Origin: Gammaproteobacteria bacterium
GTDB taxonomy: Bacteria > Pseudomonadota > Gammaproteobacteria > Nevskiales > Nevskiaceae
Length of the DNA stretch: 46,867 nucleotides
Direction of reading: 5' to 3'
Assembly (NCBI GenBank): GCA_028871525.1
Contig: JAGWMX010000009.1
Span: 1 to 46,867 of the forward strand
In this document: positions 34,619 to 42,983 of the stretch, piece after piece
How positions within the stretch are numbered: the stretch's first letter is position 1
Layout of the letters: every line of letters begins with the position of its first letter
Position numbers and translations under genes: made by a program
Notes under the pieces: generated by a model
Told to the model about the DNA's origin: nothing
Databases searched by the model: none
What the model saw: the letters and a program-made list of their open reading frames with translations, nothing else

Positions 34619-35371
34619 GTGCAGGCGATCGGCCGGGCGCTGCGCGCGGCGTTGCAGGATCTGTTGACGCCGCGGATGCTGGGTTTGGCGCTATGGCCGG
34701 TCTTCGGCGCCGCGGTGGTCTGGGGCTTGATCTTCTGGCTCGGCTGGTCGCACTGGCTGGCGCTGCTGCAGAATCTGCTCGGCGGTGATCCCGGCGGCTG
34801 GCTGGCGGCGCACGCCGGCGCCTGGCTGTCCACTGCGCTGGCCTGGCTGATCGCCGCGCCGCTGCTGCTGATTCTGGTGCTGCTGACGGCGCTGCTGGTG
34901 ACCTCGATTCTGGCGGTGCCGGTGATGCTGCGCGCGATCGCTGCGCGCGACTTCCCGCGGCTGCAGCGCCGCCGCGGCGGCAGCCTGGCCGGCAGCCTGG
35001 CCAACGCGCTGTTCGCCACGGTGGTTTACCTGCTGCTGCTGATCATCACGCTGCCGCTATGGCTGATCGTGCCGTTCGGTTTCCTGATCTTCCCCGCGCT
35101 GCTCAACGGCTGGCTCAACGCGCGGCTGTTCCGCTACGACGTGCTGGCGGAGCACGCCAGCCGCGACGAGTATCGGAGCCTGATCCGGCGCCATGGGCAC
35201 GAACTGCTGCTGCTGGGTGTGGTGCTGGCCAGCGCGCAGAGCGTGCCGATCCTGAACCTGCTGGCGCCGCTGCTGGCGGTGTATTCCGCGCTGGCCTTCG
35301 TGCACTACCTGCTGGCGCGGCTGGCCGAGCTGCGCGCCGAAGCGGCTGACGACACGGAGGTCGTTGCGTAG
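34619..35371 (+). CDS. EI24/CysZ-like domain membrane protein
   Basis: A 250-residue inner-membrane protein with about five hydrophobic segments (around residues 22-42, 62-100, 123-155 and 190-225). The overall pattern, including IFPALLNGWLNARLFRYDVL, HASRDEY and RHGHELLLLG, matches the EI24-domain group that includes CysZ. CysZ is a sulfate channel, but EI24 proteins in general are not assigned, and this one lacks enough family landmarks for a CysZ call. GTG 34619 starts right behind oxyR, so it may be co-expressed and belong to an oxidative-stress or sulfur response. Confidence 0.75.
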   Translation: MQAIGRALRAALQDLLTPRMLGLALWPVFGAAVVWGLIFWLGWSHWLALLQNLLGGDPGGWLAAHAGAWLSTALAWLIAAPLLLILVLLTALLVTSILAVPVMLRAIAARDFPRLQRRRGGSLAGSLANALFATVVYLLLLIITLPLWLIVPFGFLIFPALLNGWLNARLFRYDVLAEHASRDEYRSLIRRHGHELLLLGVVLASAQSVPILNLLAPLLAVYSALAFVHYLLARLAELRAEAADDTEVVA

Positions 35372-35459
35372 AAACCTCATTGCGACGTTCTTTCGCGTGC
35401 CTGCAGGCAAGCGCCGGGACCGGTGCCTCCCCCGGTGTCGGATTTCCGGTTAAACTGCA

Positions 35460-35615
35460 TCCTCCTTGGGGAGTAGCCACCCGCCGCTGTGCGACGGGGG
35501 GCGCGTCAACAGACTCGGGCGCGTGAAATGAAAACCGCGCCCGTGGCGCGTCCGGGCCGCGCCGGGACGGCACTTGCCCGTGCCCCCGGCCGCCGCCGAC
35601 CGGCGAGACCACGGT
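35460..35615 (+). promoter_or_regulatory. yybP-ykoY manganese riboswitch
   Basis: The 5' region of the UPF0016 gene holds the conserved pieces of this riboswitch class in order: TTGGGGAGTAGCC (GGGGAGTAGC at 35468-35477), GCGTCAACAGACTCGG at 35503-35518, a long GC stem region, and GGCGAGACCA at about 35602-35611. These are as in the E. coli alx/mntP leaders. The class binds Mn2+ and turns on manganese exporters, and UPF0016 exporters are known targets. A GC-rich stem (35624-35650) between aptamer and start could be the expression platform. Confidence 0.9.
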
Positions 35616-35684
35616 TCGCGACGCCGGCGATCGCCGGGCCGGGGTCGCGCGCCGTGTATCTTCCGCTCCGGCCAGGGAACTCCG

Positions 35685-36239
35685 ATGCAGGCATTTGCGC
35701 TGAGCGCATTGACGGTTTTCGTCGGGGAAATCGGCGACAAGACCCAGTTGCTGGCGCTGGCGCTGGCCTGCCGTTATCGCCGTCGGCTGCCGCTGGCGGC
35801 CGGCATCCTGGCGGCCACGCTCGCCAATCACACGCTCGCCGCCTGGTTCGGCGTCGAGCTGCATTCGGTCCTGAACGCCGCGTCGTTGCGCTGGGTGGTG
35901 GGCTTGAGTTTCCTGGCCACGGCGGCGTGGGCATTGCGCGCGGACGACCCGCCGGCGGACGCGGCAACGGCGCGTTCGTCGCAGGGTGTGTTCTGGATCG
36001 CGCTGATCAGTTTCTTCCTGGCGGAGATCGGCGACAAGACCCAGATCGCCACCGCGCTGCTGGCCGCGCGTTTCGACGCCCTGGCGAGCGTGGTGGCCGG
36101 CACCACGCTGGGCATGCTGCTGGCCGATCTGCCGGTGGTCTGGTTCGGCAGCCGGGTGGCCGGATTACGGTTGGGCTGGCTGCGCGGGATCGCCGCGCTG
36201 CTGCTGGCCGCGCTCGGCGTCGTCACGCTGCTGGGCTAA
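35685..36239 (+). CDS. UPF0016/GDT1 (TMEM165) family manganese exporter
   Basis: A 184-residue membrane protein made of two similar halves, each with the family motif GEIGDKTQ or AEIGDKTQ (near residues 13-20 and 115-122). It has about six membrane segments. Bacterial members (MneA type) export Mn2+, and the eukaryotic ones move Mn2+/Ca2+. ATG 35685 was chosen as the start of [19 protein letters not shown]; earlier in-frame starts would run through the riboswitch leader. The upstream manganese riboswitch strongly supports a role in relieving manganese excess. The stop overlaps that of sat on the other strand by 3 bp. Confidence 0.93.
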   Translation: MQAFALSALTVFVGEIGDKTQLLALALACRYRRRLPLAAGILAATLANHTLAAWFGVELHSVLNAASLRWVVGLSFLATAAWALRADDPPADAATARSSQGVFWIALISFFLAEIGDKTQIATALLAARFDALASVVAGTTLGMLLADLPVVWFGSRVAGLRLGWLRGIAALLLAALGVVTLLG

Positions 36240-37486
36240 CGGCGCACGCTGGCCGCGGCGGAATGGCCCTTGAGTTCGATCTCGACTTTTTCGTGCTCGC
36301 CCAGACCCCGGTAGTAATCGCGCAGAATCGCCAGCACTTCCGGCCGCGAGAAATGCGCGGGCACCTCGCCGCCTTCGGACAACAGCTTGCGCAGCTTGGT
36401 ACCGGACAGCAGCAGCCGTTGATGCTCGTCGTGCGGGCAGGTCCGGGCGCTGGCCATGCCCGCGCAGGCATTGCAGTAGAAAGTCCAGTCGATCTTCAGC
36501 GGCCGGGTGGCCAGCGCGTCGTGCGGAATCTCGTCGAAGATCTTCTGCGCATCGAACGGCCCGTAGTAATCGCCGACGCCGGCGTGGTCACGGCCGACGA
36601 TCAGGTGCGAGCAGCCGTAATTCTGCCGGAACAGCGCGTGCAGCAGCGCCTCGCGCGGCCCGGCGTAGCGCATGTCCAGCGGATAGCCGGACTGGATCAC
36701 GGTGCCGGTGACGAAGTATTTGTCGATCAGCGTGGCGATCGCGCGCTGGCGCACCTCGGCCGGGATGTCGCCGGGCTTGAGCTTGCCCAGCAGCGAGTGG
36801 ATCAGCACGCCGTCGCAGACCTCGATCGCGATCTTGGCCAGATACTCGTGGCTGCGGTGCATCGGATTGCGGGTCTGGAAGGCGGCGATGCTGCGCCAAC
36901 CGCGTGCGGCGAACGCCGCGCGGGTTTCCGCCGGCGTCATGAAGATACCGGGATAGCGTTCGCCGAAGCCGCCGTCGGAGAGCACCTTGACCGGGCCGGC
37001 GAGGTTGTAGCCGCCCTGCGCCATCACCATCTTAACGCCGGGGTGGGCCTGGTCGACGGTGCGGAATACCGAGCGGCATTCGTGCGCCTTGTCGATGCGG
37101 TAGGTCTCGGCGACGCGCATCGATGCCAGGACTTCATCGCGCTCGGCGTCGTACAGCGCGATGTCCTCGCCGGGCCTGAGTCCGGTCGCCAGCTCGGCGT
37201 CGGCGGACAGCGTGATCGGAATCGGCCAGAACGGGCCGTCGACCAGACGCATCTCGTCGCACACCCGCCGCCAGTCGTCGTGACCCATGAAGCCGTCCAG
37301 CGGCGTGAAGCCGCCGATGCCGAGCATGATCAGATCGCCGGCTTCGCGCGACGAGATCGGTATGCGCTTGAGCGTGGCCGCGCGCGCGCGCTCGGCAGCC
37401 AGCGCCGGGCCTTGCAGCAGCAATGGATGCAGCGCGCCGCCGCCGTGTGGCGGTACCGTCGCTGCGGCCGGCAAAGATTCAGGCAT
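36236..37486 (-). CDS. sat: ATP sulfurylase, Sat type
   Basis: Sulfate adenylyltransferase of the single-chain type found in sulfur oxidisers and sulfate reducers (not CysDN), 416 aa. The ATP/APS site motifs are [26 protein letters not shown] and [11 protein letters not shown]. The N-terminal PUA-like part contains [13 protein letters not shown], and the [18 protein letters not shown] stretch holds a Cys cluster seen in the bacterial Sat group. No aprAB, dsr or cysC gene is in the window, so the direction (assimilation or APS oxidation to ATP) is open. A miniature inverted-repeat element ends 10 bp upstream of the ATG, so any promoter must lie in or beyond it. Confidence 0.93.
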   Translation of the reverse strand: MPESLPAAATVPPHGGGALHPLLLQGPALAAERARAATLKRIPISSREAGDLIMLGIGGFTPLDGFMGHDDWRRVCDEMRLVDGPFWPIPITLSADAELATGLRPGEDIALYDAERDEVLASMRVAETYRIDKAHECRSVFRTVDQAHPGVKMVMAQGGYNLAGPVKVLSDGGFGERYPGIFMTPAETRAAFAARGWRSIAAFQTRNPMHRSHEYLAKIAIEVCDGVLIHSLLGKLKPGDIPAEVRQRAIATLIDKYFVTGTVIQSGYPLDMRYAGPREALLHALFRQNYGCSHLIVGRDHAGVGDYYGPFDAQKIFDEIPHDALATRPLKIDWTFYCNACAGMASARTCPHDEHQRLLLSGTKLRKLLSEGGEVPAHFSRPEVLAILRDYYRGLGEHEKVEIELKGHSAAASVRR

Positions 37487-37496
37487 GGCGGGGTAC

Positions 37497-37661
37497 CTAG
37501 GGTCTGTTCACACTCCCGCGATCATCGCGTTGCTGCCGGATTGGCGGCCATGCGGCGTTGCTCGTCGCTCGCGTACCTCGAGTACGCCGCGCTCCTCCTT
37601 CCTTGCGCTGCGCCAAAATGACCTCCGCCGCGGCGACCGCGGGAGTGTGAACAGACCCTAG
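37497..37661. mobile_element. 165-bp MITE with perfect 24-bp inverted ends (element 1)
   Basis: CTAGGGTCTGTTCACACT... at 37497-37520 is exactly complementary to the sequence at 37638-37661. The outermost CTAG on both sides fits a TA target duplication in a CTAG site, the preference of IS630-type transposases. The inside has a palindromic centre near 37575-37590 (CGTACCTCGAGTACG) and no open frame of note. It sits 10 bp from the sat start codon. Confidence 0.75.
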
Positions 37662-37820
37662 TCCCGTCTCAGAAATTCGCCTGCGAACTCGCCGGTCTTT
37701 TTCGCGCCTGGCGGCGTTGCGCCTCCCCGCCATAGGCCCACTATGACTCGTCGTCGCGCCTTGCCAATCACGAAAAATCTTCGGCAATTTCATCAAGGAA
37801 CTCCTGAGACAGGACACTAG
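37658..37820. mobile_element. 163-bp foldback MITE (element 2), sharing CTAG with element 1
   Basis: The left end CTAGTCCCGTCTCAG and the complement of the right end, CTAGTGTCCTGTCTCAG, are imperfect inverted repeats. Similarity continues inward for about 60 bp per arm (e.g. the CTTTTTCG blocks), so the whole element can fold back. Its left CTAG is the right CTAG of element 1. The outer CTAG at 37817-37820 again fits a TA duplication. The DNA from 37821 to slt shows nothing further. Confidence 0.7.
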
Positions 37821-38013
37821 GAAAATCCGAGCGCCGATCGCGCTTAAGCATGGTGCGGGTCAGCGATCCGGCTCCATCGGCGCCGAATCATACCGAAGTT
37901 TGCCGCTGCAACGGCGCCGGCAACCGCAGAGCTGATGCGGCCGGATCCACAGCATCCGGCGTGGCCGTGGCGGGCGGCGTGGCGCCTGCGCCGGCTGCAA
38001 TAGAATGTAGCGG

Positions 38014-39945
38014 ATGAAGCAGGTGCTGCTGCGCGCCGTGCAGGTGCTCGCCCTGGCGTTGCCGGCGTTGGCGGCTGCCGCCACCGGCGGCGATGACCGC
38101 GCCGCGCGCGCGGCCTTTCGCGCCGCCTGGCAGCGCGTCGCGCAGGGGCTTGCGGATCATCCCGATCCACCGCTGCTGCGGCGCTACGTCATCTATCCGT
38201 ACCTGCGGGCCGCACGGCTGCAGCGCGATTTGACCGCCGGCGACGATATCGACGCCCGCGTCGAAGCCTTTCTCGCCGCCCACGACGGCCAGCCGGTCAG
38301 CCTGCAGTTGCGCCGCGCCTGGCTGCTCGAACTGGCACGCCGCGAGGACTGGCCGCGCTTCGTCTCTGACTACCGTGCCGATGAAGCCGATGCCCAACTG
38401 CAATGCGACGAACTCGTCGCCCGCCTGGTGCTGGCGCCGGACGCCGGGCTGACCGAACGGATTCAACGCCGGTTCGTCGCCGCGGCCCACAGCCCGCAGG
38501 CCTGTGAGCCGGCGTTCGACTGGCTGCGCCAGCAGCATGCGATGACCGCGGACATGTTGCTGGCGCGTTCGCGGCTGGCGTTGGACGCCGGCGATGCCGG
38601 TCTGGCGTTGCGGCTGGCGGACGCGCTGCCGGCGGCGGCGGCGGCATCGATCCGCGAACACGCGGCACTGGTCGCACAGCCGCAGCGCGCGCTGCAGCGG
38701 TTCATCGACCAGCCGCGGTCTGCGGTGGACGATGCCGCGCTCATCGACGGCTTCATGCGCCTGGCGCGCCGCGATCCGCGCAGCGCCGAGCGGCTGTATC
38801 CGCAACTGGTCGCTGCACGGGTGCAGGACGCGGCGCTGCGCGATTCGCTGCTGCGCGCGCTGGCGCTGGGCGAAGCCTGGAGCCGGTTGCCGCAGGCGGT
38901 CGCGCACTTCGCGGCTTTCGAACCGAAAGCCGACGATGACAGTGCGCTGGGCTGGCGGGTGCGCGCGGCACTGTGGAACGGCGACTGGCGGCTGGCCCGG
39001 CGATGGCTGGCGGCGCTGCCGCAGACGCTGGCCGATCGGCCGGCATGGACTTACTGGCGCGGCCGCGCCGCCGGCCATTTCGGCGATGCGGCGGCCGCGC
39101 GCGCGCTGTACCGCCGCGTCGCCGGCGCCGACGGCTATTACGCGCTGCTGGCCGCCGACCGGATCGGCCGGCCGTACCGGCCGCAACCGCAGCCGTTGGC
39201 CGACCGGCCGGCGCTGCGCGCCAGGCTGCTCGGGCTGGCCGGCGTGATCCGGGCGCGCGAGCTGTTCGCCGTCGCGCTCGAGCCGCAGGCGAGCGTGGAG
39301 TGGCGGCGCGCGCTGGCGCACGCCGGGGCGGATGCGCGGCTGCAGGCGATCCGGCTGGCCCGGCGCTGGGGCTGGTATCAACAGGCGATCGCCACGGCGG
39401 CGCAGCAGGGCGTGTTCGATGCTTACGCACTGCTGTATCCGTGTCCCTACGCCGATGCCGTCGCCGCCGCGGCACGCGCCGCCGGTCTGCCGCGGCAGTG
39501 GCTGTATGCGGTGTTGCGCCAGGAGAGCCTGTACGACGTTCGCGCGGTATCCGCCGCCGGCGCCTACGGCCTGCTGCAACTGCAATTGCCGACCGCGCGC
39601 GCAGTGGCGCACCGTCACCACCTGCCGCCGCCGGACGATGCCGAGGCGCTATTCGACCCGCGGCGCAATCTGCTGCTGGGCGCACTGCGTTTGCGCGAAC
39701 TGCTCGACCACGACCAGGACCGGCTGGTGGTGGCGCTGGCCGCCTACAACGCCGGCCGCAGCGCGGTCGTGCGCTGGCTGCCGGCGCAACCGATGGACGC
39801 CGACATCTGGATCGAAAACATTCCCTATAACGAGACCCGCGGCTATCTGCAGCGCATGCTCTGGCACCTGGCGATCTTCGGCTGGCGCAGCAGCGGCAAA
39901 CCGCAGGACCTCGCCGCATTGCTGACGCCGGTGGCGGCGCACTGA
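38014..39945 (+). CDS. slt: Soluble lytic murein transglycosylase
   Basis: Periplasmic enzyme that cleaves peptidoglycan with 1,6-anhydro product formation. The 643-residue product has a signal peptide (VLLRAVQVLALALPALAAAA), a long superhelical U-domain (residues ~30-450), and the C-terminal SLT domain. There the catalytic Glu lies in YAVLRQESLYD, followed by SAAGAYGLLQLQLPTA, ALAAYNAGRSAVVRWL and, near the end, IENIPYNETRGYLQRML. Size and layout match E. coli Slt70 (645 aa precursor). It stands alone. Confidence 0.95.
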   Translation: MKQVLLRAVQVLALALPALAAAATGGDDRAARAAFRAAWQRVAQGLADHPDPPLLRRYVIYPYLRAARLQRDLTAGDDIDARVEAFLAAHDGQPVSLQLRRAWLLELARREDWPRFVSDYRADEADAQLQCDELVARLVLAPDAGLTERIQRRFVAAAHSPQACEPAFDWLRQQHAMTADMLLARSRLALDAGDAGLALRLADALPAAAAASIREHAALVAQPQRALQRFIDQPRSAVDDAALIDGFMRLARRDPRSAERLYPQLVAARVQDAALRDSLLRALALGEAWSRLPQAVAHFAAFEPKADDDSALGWRVRAALWNGDWRLARRWLAALPQTLADRPAWTYWRGRAAGHFGDAAAARALYRRVAGADGYYALLAADRIGRPYRPQPQPLADRPALRARLLGLAGVIRARELFAVALEPQASVEWRRALAHAGADARLQAIRLARRWGWYQQAIATAAQQGVFDAYALLYPCPYADAVAAAARAAGLPRQWLYAVLRQESLYDVRAVSAAGAYGLLQLQLPTARAVAHRHHLPPPDDAEALFDPRRNLLLGALRLRELLDHDQDRLVVALAAYNAGRSAVVRWLPAQPMDADIWIENIPYNETRGYLQRMLWHLAIFGWRSSGKPQDLAALLTPVAAH

Positions 39946-39987
39946 GCTGTACCCGCCCTGGCCGGTGCCGCCCGTGGCCGCCTCCGG

Positions 39988-40593
39988 TTACAGCTTGTAG
40001 AACAGCCCGATGCCGGTCAGCATGACGTTGAAGGCCAGGCTGATGCGCTGCCCGCCCTTGGTCGGCATCTCGTAGCCGTGCCGCAACTGACTCGGGAACA
40101 AATAGGCCAGACCCGTGGCCGACGGATAGGCGATGCGGTTGGCGGTGAAGATGGTCTGCTCGCGCGTGGCGATGGCGATGTAGGGCTGGGTGTTGAGTTC
40201 CGGCTTGTCGAAGATCAGCGGTGCGCTCAATTTTGCGTCGGCTTTCAGGTAGTAGACACCCGACACCACCGAGTTGCCGTGATAGTGCATCCGCTGATAA
40301 CCGCCCTCCGGCGCGCGGTTCACCCAGGCGTGGACGATCTCGAAGCGCTCGTACCGATAGCAGTAGACGTTGTCGAGATAATCCTGCACGCAGTCTTCCA
40401 GAAACGCGGCGATCGGGCCGAAACGTTGCTCGCGCAGGACGTTGCGGTCCTGGCTGGTGGACTCGGTGCCGGAGCCGAGATTGGGAAAGAATTCGAGACC
40501 GTCGAGCGGGACTTCCGTGGCGACCGGATTCTGGTAGCGCACCACCGCGCCCGCCGGAAAGATCGGCCGGACTTCGCCTTTGGACTGGTTCAT
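39988..40593 (-). CDS. Putative 2OG-Fe(II) oxygenase (TIGR02466-like)
   Basis: A 201-residue cytoplasmic protein with a double-stranded beta-helix iron site. QRMHYHGNSVVSGVYYL gives His103 and His105, LFPSQLRHGYEM gives the distal His172, and GQRISLAFNV supplies Arg183 for 2-oxoglutarate. This spacing is that of a family of short 2OG-Fe(II) dioxygenases first noted in cyanobacteria and phages, substrates unknown. ATG 40593 begins MNQSKGEVRPIFPAG; an earlier start at 40782 would add a low-complexity Arg/Ala extension. There is no obvious partner gene. Confidence 0.8.
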   Translation of the reverse strand: MNQSKGEVRPIFPAGAVVRYQNPVATEVPLDGLEFFPNLGSGTESTSQDRNVLREQRFGPIAAFLEDCVQDYLDNVYCYRYERFEIVHAWVNRAPEGGYQRMHYHGNSVVSGVYYLKADAKLSAPLIFDKPELNTQPYIAIATREQTIFTANRIAYPSATGLAYLFPSQLRHGYEMPTKGGQRISLAFNVMLTGIGLFYKL

Positions 40594-40768
40594 CAGTTGT
40601 GCCCCTCGTGCCCTGGCGCGCCGCCGCCGGCCCCCGGCCCGATCGTAATCGGCTAGTCTGCCACGTATGCTAGCCAGCCACCGCAGCTGCGTCCACGCGC
40701 GGGCACGCACGCAACCGGCAGACCGCGCCGCCGCGGCATGAAGCGCTACCGGGTTGGGCGAGGAGCGC

Positions 40769-40840
40769 CGCTTCACGAGCATTGCTCGTGGGCGTTTCGA
40801 GCGCCCGGCCGGGGATGGCCGGGCCGGACCACCGCGTCAC
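40769..40840 (+). repeat. Dispersed structured intergenic repeat, copy E (short)
   Basis: The stem CACGAGC/GCTCGTG (40774-40780 with 40784-40790, loop ATT) is followed by TTTCGAGCGCCCGGCC and the GGGGATGGCCGGGCCGG palindrome, the same order as in the other copies. The tail is missing and replaced by a terminator-like stem. Confidence 0.65.
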
Positions 40841-40842
40841 GA

Positions 40843-40868
40843 ACGGCTCGCAGCCGTGAAATTTTTTT
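40843..40868 (+). terminator. Terminator-like hairpin with T7 run directly before cca
   Basis: ACGGCT at 40843-40848 pairs with AGCCGT at 40852-40857 (loop CGC), followed by GAAA and seven T (40862-40868). The cca ATG is the next base. There is no plus-strand gene upstream, so it could attenuate cca transcription or end an intergenic transcript. cca shows no ribosome binding site. Confidence 0.6.
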
Positions 40869-42140
40869 ATGAAACGCTACCTCGTTGGAGGTGCAATCCG
40901 CGATGAGCTGCTGGCGCTGCCGGTGGTCGAGCGCGACTGGGTCGTCGTCGGCGCCACGCCGGAACGGATGCTGGCCGCCGGCTTCAGGCCCGTCGGCAAG
41001 GATTTCCCGGTGTTTCTGCACCCGCAGACCGGCGAGGAGCACGCGCTGGCGCGGACCGAGCGCAAGTCCGGCCCCGGTTATCACGGCTTCGTGTTCCACG
41101 CCGGTCCCGAGGTCACCATCGAAGACGACCTGAGCCGGCGCGATCTGACCGTCAACGCCATCGCCCGCGACGACGACACCGGCGAGCTGATCGATCCTTA
41201 CGGCGGCGTCGCCGACCTGCGCGCGCGGCTGCTGCGGCACGTCGCGCCGGCTTTTGCCGAGGATCCGGTGCGGGTGCTGCGGGTGGCGCGGTTCGCGGCG
41301 CGGTTCGCGCCGCTGGGTTTCGCCGTCGCGCCGCAGACGCTGGCGCTGATGGGCGCAATCGTAACCGCCGGCGAGGTCGATCATCTGGTGCCGGAGCGGG
41401 TGTGGAAGGAGACCGAGCGCGCGCTGTCCGGCGACGGCCGCGCCCCGGCCGGCTACCGGCCGTCGGTCTTCTTCCGCACGTTGCGCGCCTGCGGCGCCCT
41501 GGCGCGGATCATGCCGGAGCTGGACGCGTTGTTCGGCGTGCCGCAGCCGGTGCAATATCACCCGGAGATCGATGCCGGCGATCACGTGATGCGCTGCATC
41601 GACGTCGCGCAGGACCTGGGTTTCGCGTTGCCGGTGCGGGTGGCGGCGCTGCTGCACGACCTCGGCAAGGCGGCCACTCCGCGCCAGCAGTGGCCGAGCC
41701 ACAAGCTGCACGACCGGCGCGGCGTGCCGCTGGTCAAGGGGTTCTGCGAGCGACTGCGGGTACCGCGGGCGTATCGCGAACTGGCGGTCGTCGTCGCCCG
41801 CGAACATTTGCACGTGCACCGCGCCGGCGAGCTGCGCGCCGGCACGCTGCTGGCCCTGCTGCAGCGGCTGCGCGCGTTCCAGCGCGGAGATTTCTTCGAG
41901 CAGGCGTTGAACGCCTGTCTGTGCGATGCCCGCGGCCGTCTGGGCTGCGAGCACTGCGACTATCCACCGGTGCCGTATCTGCGCCAGGCGGCCGCGGTGG
42001 CGGCGCAGGTGCAGGCACGGCAGGTGATGGGCGAAGGCGTGTCCGGGGCGCAGGTCGGTTCGGCGCTGCGCCGTGCGCGCGCGCAGCGGCTGGCCGCCTG
42101 GAGTCTGGCGCGGCGCGGCCATGCCGCCGGTACCGAATGA
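40869..42140 (+). CDS. cca: Multifunctional CCA-adding enzyme (tRNA nucleotidyltransferase)
   Basis: Adds or repairs the 3' CCA of tRNAs; class II with an HD domain, as in gammaproteobacteria. The 423-residue product (E. coli 412) has the nucleotidyltransferase head MKRYLVGGAIRDELL and VERDWVVVGATPE (metal aspartates), RRDLTVNAIARDDDTGELID, EDPVRVLRVARFAARF, and the HD phosphohydrolase LLHDLGKAATP with the later EHLHVHRA. The ATG follows a T-run and no Shine-Dalgarno can be seen. The C terminus has some extra Ala/Arg-rich sequence. Confidence 0.95.
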   Translation: MKRYLVGGAIRDELLALPVVERDWVVVGATPERMLAAGFRPVGKDFPVFLHPQTGEEHALARTERKSGPGYHGFVFHAGPEVTIEDDLSRRDLTVNAIARDDDTGELIDPYGGVADLRARLLRHVAPAFAEDPVRVLRVARFAARFAPLGFAVAPQTLALMGAIVTAGEVDHLVPERVWKETERALSGDGRAPAGYRPSVFFRTLRACGALARIMPELDALFGVPQPVQYHPEIDAGDHVMRCIDVAQDLGFALPVRVAALLHDLGKAATPRQQWPSHKLHDRRGVPLVKGFCERLRVPRAYRELAVVVAREHLHVHRAGELRAGTLLALLQRLRAFQRGDFFEQALNACLCDARGRLGCEHCDYPPVPYLRQAAAVAAQVQARQVMGEGVSGAQVGSALRRARAQRLAAWSLARRGHAAGTE

Positions 42141-42276
42141 TTGACCCGATACCCCGTCCGTCGGTCGCGCAGCGGGTGCGCGGACGGCGCGCGGTCGACT
42201 GAGAAATCTGCGGCGGCCGCCGCCGCCCCGGCCTCTATCATGAGGCCGCAACCGACGACGACCGGAGCCGCCAGCG

Positions 42277-42972
42277 ATGCCTGGACCGAGTCATGTAGAG
42301 AAGCATTTCACCGCCGGCGATACCGTCCGCGATCTGGTGATCGGCATGTCCGACGGCCTGACGGTGCCGTTCGCGCTGGCCGCCGGTCTGACCGGCGCCA
42401 TCGCGCAGTCGCGGCTGATCGTCATCGCCGGCGTGGCCGAGATCGCCGCCGGCGCCATCGCCATGGGATTGGGCGGCTATCTGGCCGCGCGCAGCGACGC
42501 CGAACACTACCGCAACGAGAAGGCGCGCGAGCGCCGCGAAATCCAGGTGCTGCCGGAAACCGAGGCCGAGGAAGTGCGGGAAATTTTCGCCGGCTACGGA
42601 GTCGCGGCAGACGATTGCGACAGCGTGGTGCGCTCGCTGCGGCAGCGGCCCGACGACTGGGTCGCGTTCATGATGCGTTTCGAGCTGGGCCTGGAGCGAC
42701 CCGAGCCGTCGCGCGCCTGGCGCAGCGCGCTGACCATCGGCGGCGCCTACGTGATCGGCGGGCTGATCCCGCTGTGCGCCTACTTCCTGGTCGACGACGC
42801 ACGCCGCGCGCTGCCACTGTCGGTGGGGGTGACGCTGGTGGCGCTGGCGTTGTTCGGCGCCGTCAAGGGCCGCTTCACCGGCGTTCCGGCGTTGCGCAGC
42901 GGGGCGCAGACCACGCTGATCGGCGGGCTGGCGGCGGCGGCGGCGTTCGCCATCGCCCGCTGGATCACCTGA
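42277..42972 (+). CDS. VIT1/CCC1-family iron/manganese transporter
   Basis: A 231-residue membrane protein of the vacuolar iron transporter family. VRDLVIGMSDGLTVPFALAAG forms the first helix, with its metal-binding Asp. IAMGLGGYLAARSDAEHYRNE starts the cytoplasmic Glu-rich segment (residues ~77-125, REIQVLPETEAEEVREIF) that holds the metal-binding domain, and three more membrane helices follow. Bacterial members move Fe2+ or Mn2+ out of the cytoplasm. With the UPF0016 exporter and the Atm1-type exporter it makes a third metal-detoxification candidate in the window. Confidence 0.88.
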   Translation: MPGPSHVEKHFTAGDTVRDLVIGMSDGLTVPFALAAGLTGAIAQSRLIVIAGVAEIAAGAIAMGLGGYLAARSDAEHYRNEKARERREIQVLPETEAEEVREIFAGYGVAADDCDSVVRSLRQRPDDWVAFMMRFELGLERPEPSRAWRSALTIGGAYVIGGLIPLCAYFLVDDARRALPLSVGVTLVALALFGAVKGRFTGVPALRSGAQTTLIGGLAAAAAFAIARWIT

Positions 42973-42983
42973 TCCGGGCCGGC

